A program made the translations under genes and the position numbers. From Elusimicrobiota bacterium (GTDB lineage: Bacteria; Elusimicrobiota; Endomicrobiia; Endomicrobiales; Endomicrobiaceae), in contig JAITCX010000016.1 in assembly GCA_031282945.1 (NCBI GenBank), positions 1 to 13,087 on the forward strand: DNA of 13,087 nt, written 5' to 3'. Positions 1 to 7,132 of this stretch are shown in pieces; within the stretch, counting starts at the first letter, position 1, and every line of letters begins with the position of its first letter. The notes beneath the pieces are model-generated. The model was not told the origin of the DNA and ran no database searches. It saw nothing but the letters and a program-made list of their open reading frames with translations.

Positions 1-681
1 CGTCCCACTGACGGACGTTACGGTCAAAATCCAAATAGACTGCAGCGCTATTATCAAATTCAAGTTTTGTTAAAACCTTCTCCCAAAAATATTTTAGATT
101 TGTATTTGCAGAGCTTAAAGGCGCTCGGCATAGATTCGCAAAAACATGATATACGTTTTGTTGAAGACGATTGGGAATCGCCAACTTTGGGGGCTTGGGG
201 TTTGGGGTGGGAAGTTTGGGTGGACGGAATGGAAGCGACCCAGTTTACTTATTTTCAGCAGGTCGGGGGAATAAACTTGAATCCTATTTCTGTGGAGATA
301 ACTTATGGAATAGAAAGGCTTGCGATGTTTATTGAACAAAAAGACAGCGTCTATGATTTAACTTGGACAAATGGCGGCGTGACTTACGGCGATGTGCATT
401 TGGCCGATGAAATAGAATGGTCGCAATATAATTTTGAGCTTGCCGATGTGGCGATGCTAAAGCGGCATTTTGACGATTGGGAAAATCAAGCGTTAATTTT
501 ATGTAAACAAAATCTGCCAAGATGCGCATATGATGCGGTTATAAAATGTTCGCATTTGTTTAATTTATTGGATGCCCGAGGGGCTGTTTCCGTTTCAGAA
601 AGAGTGAGTTATATTTTGCGCGTTAGGACGATTGCAAAACAGACGGCGGAAGTTTATTTAAATAAAATTGAGCCGAAATAA
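1..681 (+). CDS. glyQ: Glycyl-tRNA synthetase alpha subunit (5'-truncated by window)
   Basis: The alpha subunit of the two-subunit (alpha2beta2) class II glycyl-tRNA synthetase activates glycine and charges tRNA-Gly in the cytoplasm. The frame is open from base 1 (RPTDGRYGQNPNRLQRYYQ...) and ends at TAA 679-681, giving 226 visible residues. The family is about 290 residues, so roughly the first 60 are outside the window. A start at the internal TTG at 67 would discard conserved sequence and is not the real start. Family-typical segments are visible: VEDDWESPTLGAWGLGWEVW (class II motif 2 area), EATQFTYFQQVGG, EITYGIERLAMFI (motif 3, ATP-binding arginine) and the C-terminal helices ending NLLDARGAVSVSER. 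The next gene starts directly after the stop codon. The beta-subunit gene glyS, often adjacent, is not downstream here. Identification is very secure. Confidence 0.97.
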   Translation, partial: RPTDGRYGQNPNRLQRYYQIQVLLKPSPKNILDLYLQSLKALGIDSQKHDIRFVEDDWESPTLGAWGLGWEVWVDGMEATQFTYFQQVGGINLNPISVEITYGIERLAMFIEQKDSVYDLTWTNGGVTYGDVHLADEIEWSQYNFELADVAMLKRHFDDWENQALILCKQNLPRCAYDAVIKCSHLFNLLDARGAVSVSERVSYILRVRTIAKQTAEVYLNKIEPK

Positions 682-1785
682 ATGACGCTTTCAATATTTA
701 AAAATATAGACCTTAACGATCTTTCTTTAGACACTGTAATTTACGGTTATACAATTTCGCAATATCTGTTGGCATTGCTCTTGCTTCTTGTAATTTTCGT
801 TATTGTTGTGGGCATCAAAAAAGTACTCGCCGTAGTTGCCCGCCGCCTCATTTTAAAATATAAAAAACATGTTATTGTAGAGTTATTTAGAAGCTCAAGG
901 AAACTTTCTATGATACTTGAGTTTCTTCCTTTTTATGTAGCTAAAATAGTTTTGGCTTTACCAGCTATGATAGAAAAGGCAATTGATTTTTTCGGCATTA
1001 TTGTCATTGTTGTAAGCATTGCGCGATGTTTAAACTTTGCATTAAAACTTATTTTGCGCCGGCGCCTGATGCCCGGAAGACAAAATATGACAATAAGGCA
1101 TACCATAGAAATTTTTAGTTCTGTAATTTTATGGGGCGCCGCCGTCCTGATTATTTTAAGCAATTTGGGCGTCAACATAAACACTTTGCTTGCAGGTTTG
1201 GGAATCGGCGGTATGGCTGTCGCGCTTGCTTCGCAGACCTTGCTGTCAAATTTGTTTAACTATTTTACTATTTTGATGGACAAACCTTTTGTTGTGGGCG
1301 ATGAGGTTTTTGTAAATGGGTATCAAGGCACCGTTTGCAGAATTGGAATCCGCGGAACGCGTATCACTGGAAGCGACGGGGAACAAATTATTATTTCAAA
1401 TACGGATATGACTCAAGAAACTGTAAAAAATTTTTGTGTGATGAAACGGCGCAGAAAAGTTGTAATGTTGGGTATAAGATATGATGTAGCGCTTGAGCAG
1501 TTGAAGGCTATTCCGCAGATTGTAAAAGATATAGTTTTAAGCGTAGGGGGCGTTCAATTTCAAAGAATTCATTTTAAAGATTTTGCAGAGAGTTCATTGA
1601 ATTTTGAATTGGTATATTATGTTGCTGGAAGCGATTATGAGCATTTTATGAATGCGGTGCAGGAAATTAATTTTAAAATTTTTGAGGAATTTTCAAAACG
1701 CAATATTGGTTTTGCTTACCCCAGTTCCAGCGTTTATATAGAACAAGCGGCGCCGCAAAATTTGCCGCCGCTTCAAGAGAATTAA
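682..1785 (+). CDS. MscS-family small-conductance mechanosensitive channel
   Basis: This 367-residue inner-membrane protein probably gates in response to membrane tension and releases solutes on hypo-osmotic shock. Hydrophobic segments lie near residues 24-46, 79-93, 102-124 and 142-163. They are followed by the signature pore helix at about 166-196 (INTLLAGLGIGGMAVALASQ, then TLLSNLFNYFTILMDKPF). The MscS beta-domain comes next (VVGDEVFVNGYQGTVCRIGIRGTRI, ending with the conserved SNT of IIISNTDMTQETVKNF), then an alpha/beta C-terminal domain to about 350. The Ala/Gly packing pattern of the pore helix is the strongest evidence. It has more N-terminal membrane segments than E. coli MscS (286 aa), as in YnaI/YbdG-like members. 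ATG 682 abuts the glyQ stop with no gap and no good Shine-Dalgarno, suggesting translational coupling. The exact paralogue class and conductance cannot be told. Confidence 0.93.
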   Translation: MTLSIFKNIDLNDLSLDTVIYGYTISQYLLALLLLLVIFVIVVGIKKVLAVVARRLILKYKKHVIVELFRSSRKLSMILEFLPFYVAKIVLALPAMIEKAIDFFGIIVIVVSIARCLNFALKLILRRRLMPGRQNMTIRHTIEIFSSVILWGAAVLIILSNLGVNINTLLAGLGIGGMAVALASQTLLSNLFNYFTILMDKPFVVGDEVFVNGYQGTVCRIGIRGTRITGSDGEQIIISNTDMTQETVKNFCVMKRRRKVVMLGIRYDVALEQLKAIPQIVKDIVLSVGGVQFQRIHFKDFAESSLNFELVYYVAGSDYEHFMNAVQEINFKIFEEFSKRNIGFAYPSSSVYIEQAAPQNLPPLQEN

Positions 1786-1805
1786 TTTGTAAGCTTTTTT
1801 ACAAA
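1786..1805 (+). other. Short AT-rich hairpin between the channel gene and valS
   Basis: TTTGTAA (1786-1792) and TTACAAA (1799-1805) form a 7-bp stem with a 6-nt loop in the 36-nt gap. It is AT-rich and has no following T-run, so it is unlikely to terminate transcription. A good Shine-Dalgarno, AAGGAG (1811-1816), follows and sets the valS start at 1822. Confidence 0.35.
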
Positions 1806-1821
1806 AGAGAAAGGAGAACTC

Positions 1822-4485
1822 ATGGACAAAGTTTATAGTCCGCAAAATGTTGAAGCGAAGTGGAGCAGGTTTTGGATTGAAAATAAAATTTTTTCAAGCC
1901 ATGTAGATAAAAGCAAAAAACCTTTTACAATAATAATTCCTCCTCCCAATGTAACAGGATCATTGCATATGGGGCATGCTCTAAACAATACATTGCAGGA
2001 TGTGATAATTAGATTTAAAAAGATGCAGGGCTTTAACGCTCTCTGGGTTCCGGGAACCGATCATGGCGGTATTGCAACGCAAAGCGTTGTTGAAAAACTT
2101 TTGAAAAAAGAAGGCATAAAAAAACATGAGCTGGGCAGAGAAAAGTTTTTGGAAAAGATGTGGGAGTGGCGCAATAAAACAGGCGATACAATTTTAGAAC
2201 AATTAAAAAGGTTGGGCTGCGGTTTGGATTGGGATAGATTGGCTTTTACTATGGACGAAAAAAGGTCTGAGGCTGTAAAAAAAGCTTTCATAGAACTTTT
2301 TAATAAAGGGTTAATTTATCGCGGTAAAAGAATAGTAAATTGGTGTCCGTCCTGCGCAACGGCTTTGGCTGACAGCGAAGTTGAATATAAAGAGGAAAAA
2401 GGCAGTTTGTGGTATATAAAATATCCATTTTCAGACGGTAGCGGATTTTTGGTTGTCGCCACAACGCGTCCCGAAACCATGCTCGGCGATACCGCTATTG
2501 CTGTAAGTCCAGATGATGAAAGATATAAAAATTTTGTCGGCAAAACTATAGATCTGCCGCTGACGGATAGAAAAATAAAAGTGATAAAAGATTATGCCGT
2601 GGAAAAAGATTTTGCAACGGGGGCGCTTAAAGTTACGCCAGCGCATTCAATGGCAGACGATGCAATCGCCAAACGAAATAACTTGGATTATATTGAAGTA
2701 ATAGACATACATGGCAAAATGATAAATGTAAGCGCTAAATACGAGGGGTTAACCATCGCGCAGGCTAGAAAAGTTATTGTGGAAGATCTTGAGGAAGGCG
2801 GCTTCTTAGAAAAAGTTGAACCTATTATGCATTCAGTGGGGCAGTGTTATAGATGTCAGAGCGTGATAGAACCGCTCATGTCTGATCAATGGTTTTTAAA
2901 TGTTTCGGGGATGTCTAAAAAAGCGATTGCGGCGGCGCAAAAAGAACAGACGATTTTTTTCCCTAGCTCTTGGAAACATCCATATATTTTGTGGCTTGAA
3001 AATATTAAAGATTGGTGTATAAGCAGACAAATTTGGTGGGGTCATAGAATTCCAATTTATTATTGCGTGGATGCGCAAGGCGTGCGGAAAGATTGTCCGC
3101 CGATTGCGGCAATGGAAAAACCAAATAAATGTCCCGTTTGCGGCGGGACGCTCTTTGAGCAGGATAGCGATGTTTTAGACACTTGGTTTTCCTCGGCGCT
3201 TTGGCCTTTAAGTTTATTTGATTGGGGGCAAAAAGAAAATAAAGAAAACCAACAGCTCAACTATTATTACCCCACTTCAATTTTAGTTACGGGCTATGAA
3301 ATTTTATATTTGTGGGTGGCGAGGATGGTGCAGTTTGGATTGGAGTTTATGAAGGAAGTTCCGTTTAAACATATTTTTTTAAATGGGATAGTGCGCGATA
3401 AACATGGCAAGAAAATGTCAAAATCTCTAGGCAATGTTGTGGATCCTATTGAAGTTATGGATAAGTTTGGAACGGATGCCTTGAGATTTGCATTAGCTCA
3501 AAGCGCAAGTCCCGGGCGCGATATGCAAATTTCAGACGAGTCTTTTTTGGCGGCTAGAAATTTTGCCAATAAAATTTGGAATGCCTCAAGATTTATAATA
3601 ATGAATGCGGGCGATGAACTTAAAAATTTAGGGCAAAATATAAGGCCGATTAGGTTATGCGATAAATGGATAGTGGCGGAATTTTATCAAATGGCAAAAA
3701 ATGTAAAGGGATCTTATGAGGTTTATGAAATAGACGTTGCGGCGCGCCAATTATATGATTTTTTATGGACGAAATTTTGCGATTGGTATATTGAACTTTC
3801 AAAAGGGCGGTTGGCAAGCGAGGATGCGGCGGCTAGGAAAAACGTGCTGGAAATTTTGGTGTTTATTTTAAAAGAAACATTAAAACTCTTGTCGCCGATA
3901 ATGCCGTTTATTACCTCAGAAATTTGGGAAATTTTAAATTCCCATAATTATTCCGTCTGCATTAGCCAAACCGATTTTTGCGCTAATAAAACGCCTGAAT
4001 ATGCAGATCAAGTTTTATTTCATATGAGCATTTTGCAAGACATTATTGTCAATATCCGTTCCTTGCGCAGTCAAATGAATGTCTCGCCTGCCGTGGAGGT
4101 TAAAGCGATATTTAATGTTTTTGATAAAACTAAACAAGAGGTAGTTAAAGAAAATGCAGATTATATAAAGCTGCTTGCAAAAGTAAGCGATATACAATTT
4201 GTAAAAAATGCCGATAGACAAAAAAATTCCGCAATGTGCGTGGCAGGCGGGTTTGAAATTTTTGTGCCTTTAGAGGGATTGATTGACATTCAAAAAGAAA
4301 AAGAAAGATTGCAAAAAGAAATTGATTTTGCATTGGTTGAAATAGAAAGGACAAAAGAAAAATTGGCCAATAAAAAGTTTTTGGAACGCGCTCCCAAAAC
4401 CGAAATAGAAAAAATTCAAAGCAGGCGTAAAGCGGCGCAGGAAAAAATAGATAAAATAAATGCCAATTTAGCGTTTTGGGAATGA
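1822..4485 (+). CDS. valS: Valyl-tRNA synthetase
   Basis: This class I synthetase charges tRNA-Val with valine and edits mischarged threonine. At 887 residues it has the usual length. AAGGAG at 1811-1816, 5 nt before the ATG, supports the start. The N-terminal catalytic core has PPPNVTGSLHMGH (40-52, HIGH motif at 49-52) and KMSKS at 531-535. The CP1 editing domain carries TTRPETMLGD (214-223) and KVTPAHSMAD (270-279). Three CxxC pairs (175/178, 342/345, 437/440) could bind zinc. The anticodon-binding domain follows at about 620-780, and a C-terminal coiled-coil arm of about 65 residues begins near LIDIQKEKERLQKEI. Position 276 of the editing motif is Ser where Asp is usual. The stop codon lies 1 nt before the next gene's ATG, so the two are co-translated. 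A tRNA-Val(UAC) gene lies about 1.2 kb downstream on the other strand. Confidence 0.98.
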   Translation: MDKVYSPQNVEAKWSRFWIENKIFSSHVDKSKKPFTIIIPPPNVTGSLHMGHALNNTLQDVIIRFKKMQGFNALWVPGTDHGGIATQSVVEKLLKKEGIKKHELGREKFLEKMWEWRNKTGDTILEQLKRLGCGLDWDRLAFTMDEKRSEAVKKAFIELFNKGLIYRGKRIVNWCPSCATALADSEVEYKEEKGSLWYIKYPFSDGSGFLVVATTRPETMLGDTAIAVSPDDERYKNFVGKTIDLPLTDRKIKVIKDYAVEKDFATGALKVTPAHSMADDAIAKRNNLDYIEVIDIHGKMINVSAKYEGLTIAQARKVIVEDLEEGGFLEKVEPIMHSVGQCYRCQSVIEPLMSDQWFLNVSGMSKKAIAAAQKEQTIFFPSSWKHPYILWLENIKDWCISRQIWWGHRIPIYYCVDAQGVRKDCPPIAAMEKPNKCPVCGGTLFEQDSDVLDTWFSSALWPLSLFDWGQKENKENQQLNYYYPTSILVTGYEILYLWVARMVQFGLEFMKEVPFKHIFLNGIVRDKHGKKMSKSLGNVVDPIEVMDKFGTDALRFALAQSASPGRDMQISDESFLAARNFANKIWNASRFIIMNAGDELKNLGQNIRPIRLCDKWIVAEFYQMAKNVKGSYEVYEIDVAARQLYDFLWTKFCDWYIELSKGRLASEDAAARKNVLEILVFILKETLKLLSPIMPFITSEIWEILNSHNYSVCISQTDFCANKTPEYADQVLFHMSILQDIIVNIRSLRSQMNVSPAVEVKAIFNVFDKTKQEVVKENADYIKLLAKVSDIQFVKNADRQKNSAMCVAGGFEIFVPLEGLIDIQKEKERLQKEIDFALVEIERTKEKLANKKFLERAPKTEIEKIQSRRKAAQEKIDKINANLAFWE

Positions 4486-4486
4486 T

Positions 4487-5086
4487 ATGAAAGAGATAAT
4501 TCTAGCGACTGCAAATGCGCATAAAGTTTTGGAAATAAAAGAAATTTTAAAAGGTATGGATCTATCCATAAAATCTTTGGCGGATTTTAAAGATTATCCA
4601 AAAGTGGTAGAAGACGGCGCAACCCTTTGTGAAAATTCTGTAAAAAAAGCTCTCACCATAGCGCAGTTTTTTAATAAACCAACAATTAGCGACGACACCG
4701 GCCTTGAAGTGGAATATTTAAACGGCGCGCCCGGCGTTTTTAGCGCGCGTTTTGCCGGTCCTCAATGTATAGATAAAAATAATAGATTGAAGTTATTAAA
4801 AGAGTTAAATAATGTTCCGTTTGAAAAACGCGCGGCGCATTTTAAATGCGCGGTTTCTATTGTTTTTCCTGATAGAAATATGATGATAAAAACAGTTGAA
4901 GGTCAAATTGACGGGTATATTTCTTTAGAGGAAAGCGGTCAAAACGGTTTTGGATACGACAGCCTTTTTTGGTTGGCGCAATACAAAAAAACTTTTGCCG
5001 AGCTAGACGCCGAGCTGAAAAATAAAATCAGCCACCGCGCAAAAGCATTGGAAAAAGCTAAAGCGATAATTGCAGAATTTTTATGA
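4487..5086 (+). CDS. rdgB: XTP/dITP diphosphatase (RdgB/HAM1 family)
   Basis: This enzyme hydrolyses non-canonical purine nucleoside triphosphates (dITP, XTP, ITP) to monophosphates plus pyrophosphate, keeping deaminated bases out of DNA and RNA. At 199 residues it is full length. Family landmarks: LATANAHKVLEIKEIL at 6-21 (the N-terminal substrate-binding TxNxxK-like segment), SDDTGLEVEYLNGAPGVFSARFAG at 68-91 including the acidic metal-binding pair D69/D70, GFGYDSLF at 154-161 (base pocket), and AELDAELKNKISHRAKAL at 171-188 (normally AEL..EEKNKISHRAKAL). ATG 4487 starts one base after the valS TGA, so translation is probably coupled. It is the last + strand gene of the block and converges on the thioesterase gene, 59 nt away. 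No clear terminator hairpin is visible in that gap. Confidence 0.96.
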   Translation: MKEIILATANAHKVLEIKEILKGMDLSIKSLADFKDYPKVVEDGATLCENSVKKALTIAQFFNKPTISDDTGLEVEYLNGAPGVFSARFAGPQCIDKNNRLKLLKELNNVPFEKRAAHFKCAVSIVFPDRNMMIKTVEGQIDGYISLEESGQNGFGYDSLFWLAQYKKTFAELDAELKNKISHRAKALEKAKAIIAEFL

Positions 5087-5145
5087 TAAAGTTTTAAGCA
5101 AAGTTTAAATGAGAATATTTTTGTCTGGATGCGGCGCAATAATAA

Positions 5146-5562
5146 TTAAATTTTAGAGGCGTCTTGCGGTAAGAGATGTTTGCTCAAAAGGTTCTTTTTA
5201 TCTTGGGCGATTTCTACAGTTTGATTTTTTATGAAATCATAACAGACGAGAACCGCCGATCCTTTTGCGCAAAGGCGTCCTTGCTGCCAAGCCTCGTGAT
5301 AAACGGTAAAAGATTTAGAGCCGATACGGCTTATATAAGAGCGGATTTCCACATCATAGCGGAAAAATAATTGATCAATAAAATCATAATCTGTATGCGC
5401 CATGATGAGCGGCCATTTATCATGAGAAAGAGTTAGCTCAGGCATAAAAATGCGAAATATTGGATTGCGCGCAAGTTCAAACCAAGCCGCAAGGACGGTA
5501 TTATTTACATGCCCAAGCCCGTCAATATCTCCAAATCTGGGACTTATATTTATGGTAAACAT
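5146..5562 (-). CDS. Hotdog-fold acyl-CoA thioesterase (4HBT, YbgC/FadM-like)
   Basis: This 138-residue single-domain protein most likely hydrolyses acyl-CoA or acyl-carrier thioesters in the cytoplasm. The family N-terminal signature is clear: RFGDIDGLGHVNNTVLAAWFELAR at 9-32. Asp14 is the likely catalytic acid of YbgC-type enzymes, and GHVNN with the following helix forms the hotdog central helix. Later strands (TDYDFIDQLFFRYDVEIRSYI, SKSFTVYHEAW, CAKGSAVLVCYDF) fit 4HBT. The start is tightly bounded. An in-frame TGA (5577-5575) lies four sense codons upstream of ATG 5562, no other ATG lies between, and the motif begins at residue 9. No Shine-Dalgarno precedes the ATG. Instead an extended -10 box lies 6 nt upstream, suggesting a leaderless mRNA. 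The substrate is unknown, and a menaquinone-pathway thioesterase is an alternative. Confidence 0.9.
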   Translation of the reverse strand: MFTINISPRFGDIDGLGHVNNTVLAAWFELARNPIFRIFMPELTLSHDKWPLIMAHTDYDFIDQLFFRYDVEIRSYISRIGSKSFTVYHEAWQQGRLCAKGSAVLVCYDFIKNQTVEIAQDKKNLLSKHLLPQDASKI

Positions 5563-5568
5563 AAAGGT

Positions 5569-5577
5569 ATTATATCA
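5569..5577 (-). promoter_or_regulatory. Extended -10 promoter of the thioesterase gene
   Basis: Read on the - strand this is TGATATAAT, a perfect -10 hexamer (TATAAT, 5574-5569) with a TGn extension. The -35 position holds only a T-tract (complement of 5592-5598), which suits an extended -10 promoter. Transcription starting about 7 nt downstream would begin at or next to the A of the start codon at 5562. Confidence 0.7.
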
Positions 5578-5665
5578 AATTTGGGGAGCGCAAAAAAATG
5601 TTGCGGGCGGAGTGTAAGATTTAAAAAGATTTAATGAGGGAAGTTTTGGCGAAATGATTTTTTAG

Positions 5666-5741
5666 TGGTGGGCGGTGCAGGATTTGAACCTGCGACCTCT
5701 TCCTTGTAAGGGAAATGCTCTTCCAGCTGAGCTAACCGCCC
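5666..5741 (-). tRNA. tRNA-Val (anticodon UAC), CCA encoded
   Basis: On the - strand the 76-nt sequence folds as a complete tRNA. The acceptor stem GGGCGGT (5741-5735) pairs with ACCGCCC (5676-5670). The D-arm begins TAGCTCAGCTGG, the anticodon loop is CTTACAA with anticodon TAC, and the T-arm contains the invariant GGTTCAAATCC. The discriminator A (5669) is followed by a genomically encoded CCA (5668-5666). The UAC anticodon reads GUA/GUG and, when modified, other valine codons. Its own promoter lies about 27 nt upstream. No T-run terminator is obvious downstream, so the transcript may continue towards the thioesterase gene on the same strand. Confidence 0.97.
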
Positions 5742-5767
5742 GAATAAACGCTTATAAAAACTTATCT

Positions 5768-5797
5768 ATACTATCACAAAACTCCGCCCTCTGTCAA
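5768..5797 (-). promoter_or_regulatory. Promoter of tRNA-Val
   Basis: On the - strand a perfect TTGACA (-35, 5797-5792) is followed after 18 nt by TAGTAT (-10, 5773-5768, 4 of 6 matches). Initiation would fall near 5760, about 20 nt before the mature tRNA 5' end. The -35 is convincing; the -10 assignment could shift by a base or two. Confidence 0.65.
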
Positions 5798-5957
5798 ACT
5801 TGCGCCTGCGGCGCTTGGAAAAAATGTTTCCGCGCCCAACGGCGCGCATGCCGCAATGGGCGTTTGGGAAATTGAGGTTTTGGCAATTTGTGAAGGCGCT
5901 AAATGCGCAAACGGTCAATGCAAAAAACTGAAAAACGCGCGGCGCATAGGCGTTAAA
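5798..5957. other. Gene-free divergent interval with two GC-rich hairpins
   Basis: This stretch separates the tRNA-Val promoter (pointing left) from the gap promoter (pointing right). It contains a 5-bp hairpin GCGCC/GGCGC (5802-5814) and a 6-bp hairpin CGCGCC/GGCGCG with loop CAAC (5831-5846). It is richer in GCGC-type words than its surroundings. Neither hairpin is followed by a T-run. I see no supported coding region. Confidence 0.5.
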
Positions 5958-5984
5958 TTGACAACAAAAACGCTATTTTATACT
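5958..5984 (+). promoter_or_regulatory. Promoter of gap (and probably pgk)
   Basis: A perfect TTGACA (-35) lies at 5958-5963. The -10 is either TATACT (5979-5984, 5 of 6 matches, 15-nt spacer) or TACTAT (5981-5986, 4 of 6, 17-nt spacer). Either places the start near 5992, leaving a leader of about 50 nt. AGGAG (6031-6035) lies 6 nt before the gap ATG. Confidence 0.75.
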
Positions 5985-6041
5985 ATTTAAAAGCCTTGTG
6001 GGTTGTTTTGCGATAAAATATATTAGTAAAAGGAGAGTCTT

Positions 6042-7049
6042 ATGGCAGTTAAAGTAGGCATTAACGGTTTTGGCAGAATCGGCAGATTGGTTTTTAGAGC
6101 GGCTTGCGGCAGAGATGATATTGAAGTTGTTGGAATAAACGATATCATTACGGTCGACTATATGGCTTATATGCTCAAATACGATTCCATCCATGGTCAG
6201 TTTAAAGGCGAGATTTCAGTTAAAGACGGAAATTTGGTAGTTAACGGGAAATCAATTAGAGTTACTGCAGAAAGAAATCCTGCTGACTTGAAATGGGGCG
6301 CTATCGGCGCTGAATATGTCGTTGAGTCAACTGGACTATTTTTGAGCAAAGAAAAAGCTCAAGGCCATATTGATGCAGGCGCAAAATATGTTGTAATGTC
6401 GGCTCCTTCAAAAGACGACACCCCAATGTTTGTGCGCGGCGTAAATTTTGACGCATATAAAAAAGGCACGCAGTTTGTTTCAAATGCATCTTGCACAACA
6501 AACTGTTTGGCTCCGCTTGCAAAAGTTTTGCATGATAAGTTCGGCATAAAAGAAGGTTTGATGACCACAGTTCATTCAACCACTGCAACGCAAAAAACAG
6601 TTGACGGTCCTTCAGTAAAAGATTGGCGCGGCGGCAGAGCGGCTTCAAACAATATTATTCCTTCATCCACTGGGGCGGCAAAAGCAGTCGGTAAAGTATT
6701 GCCTTCTTTAAACGGCAAATTGACAGGTATGTCCATCCGCGTGCCGACCTTGGACGTTTCAGTTGTTGATTTAACTGTAAATTTAGAAAAACCTGCAAAA
6801 TATGAGGATATTAAAACTGCAATGAAAACCGCTTCTGAAAATGAGTTGAGAGGCGTTTTGGGTTATACTGAGGACGATGTTGTAAGCACAGATTTCATCG
6901 GCGATCCCCGCACTTCCATTTTTGATGCAAAAGCGGGTATTCCTTTAACTGACACTTTTGTAAAAGTTGTAGCTTGGTATGACAATGAATGGGGTTATTC
7001 CAATAAAGTTTTAGACCTTGTAGCGCATATGAAAAAAGTTAACGGTTAA
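6042..7049 (+). CDS. gap: Glyceraldehyde-3-phosphate dehydrogenase, type I
   Basis: This enzyme catalyses oxidative phosphorylation of glyceraldehyde-3-phosphate to 1,3-bisphosphoglycerate with reduction of NAD, in cytoplasmic glycolysis. At 335 residues it has the usual length. VGINGFGRIGR at 5-15 is the Rossmann dinucleotide-binding turn. ND at 33-34 places an acidic residue where NAD-preferring enzymes have one, so NAD rather than NADP is inferred. SNASCTTNCLAP at 148-159 carries catalytic Cys151, and TTVHSTTATQ contains catalytic His178. WYDNEWGYSNKVLDL near the C terminus is classic. The start is supported by AGGAG at 6031-6035. pgk, the next glycolytic enzyme, follows 83 nt downstream, with a hairpin in the gap. 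Codon choice looks more restrained than in the tpsA gene, as expected for a highly expressed gene. Confidence 0.98.
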   Translation: MAVKVGINGFGRIGRLVFRAACGRDDIEVVGINDIITVDYMAYMLKYDSIHGQFKGEISVKDGNLVVNGKSIRVTAERNPADLKWGAIGAEYVVESTGLFLSKEKAQGHIDAGAKYVVMSAPSKDDTPMFVRGVNFDAYKKGTQFVSNASCTTNCLAPLAKVLHDKFGIKEGLMTTVHSTTATQKTVDGPSVKDWRGGRAASNNIIPSSTGAAKAVGKVLPSLNGKLTGMSIRVPTLDVSVVDLTVNLEKPAKYEDIKTAMKTASENELRGVLGYTEDDVVSTDFIGDPRTSIFDAKAGIPLTDTFVKVVAWYDNEWGYSNKVLDLVAHMKKVNG

Positions 7050-7069
7050 TCTTTGTTTTATAAAGATCG

Positions 7070-7122
7070 GGGCTTCTCTTTTTGGGCGATGTTTTCTCAA
7101 GGAGCGAAGCCCTTATTTTTTA
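7070..7122 (+). terminator. Intercistronic hairpin plus T-tract between gap and pgk
   Basis: GGGCTTC (7070-7076) pairs with GAAGCCC (7106-7112). After one mismatch the stem continues with 7078-7086 against 7096-7104 (nine pairs including G-U), closing a 9-nt loop. TTATTTTTTA follows immediately, the layout of an intrinsic terminator. It ends right at the pgk Shine-Dalgarno (7122-7128). It may be a partial terminator or attenuator, or a 3'-end stabiliser of gap mRNA. No separate promoter for pgk is evident between the genes. Confidence 0.7.
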
Positions 7123-7132
7123 GGAGGGTCAA

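Noticed and set aside
1745..1773. Terminator at the end of the MscS-family gene
   Set aside because: An 8-bp GC-rich stem (AAGCGGCG/CGCCGCTT) exists with a 13-nt loop, but it lies within the coding sequence, has no T-run, and the next gene follows closely.
5176..5370. 64-residue + strand frame
   Set aside because: Antisense to the acyl-CoA thioesterase gene, which has a clear family signature.
5675..5875. 66-residue + strand frame beginning MQDLNLRPLPCKGNALPAEL
   Set aside because: It is the antisense of the tRNA-Val gene. Such peptide sequences are a well-known spurious product of translating tRNA complements.
6301..6648. 115-residue - strand frame within gap
   Set aside because: It is fully antisense to a clearly conserved gap gene, and its Leu/Arg/Gln-rich sequence resembles no protein family.
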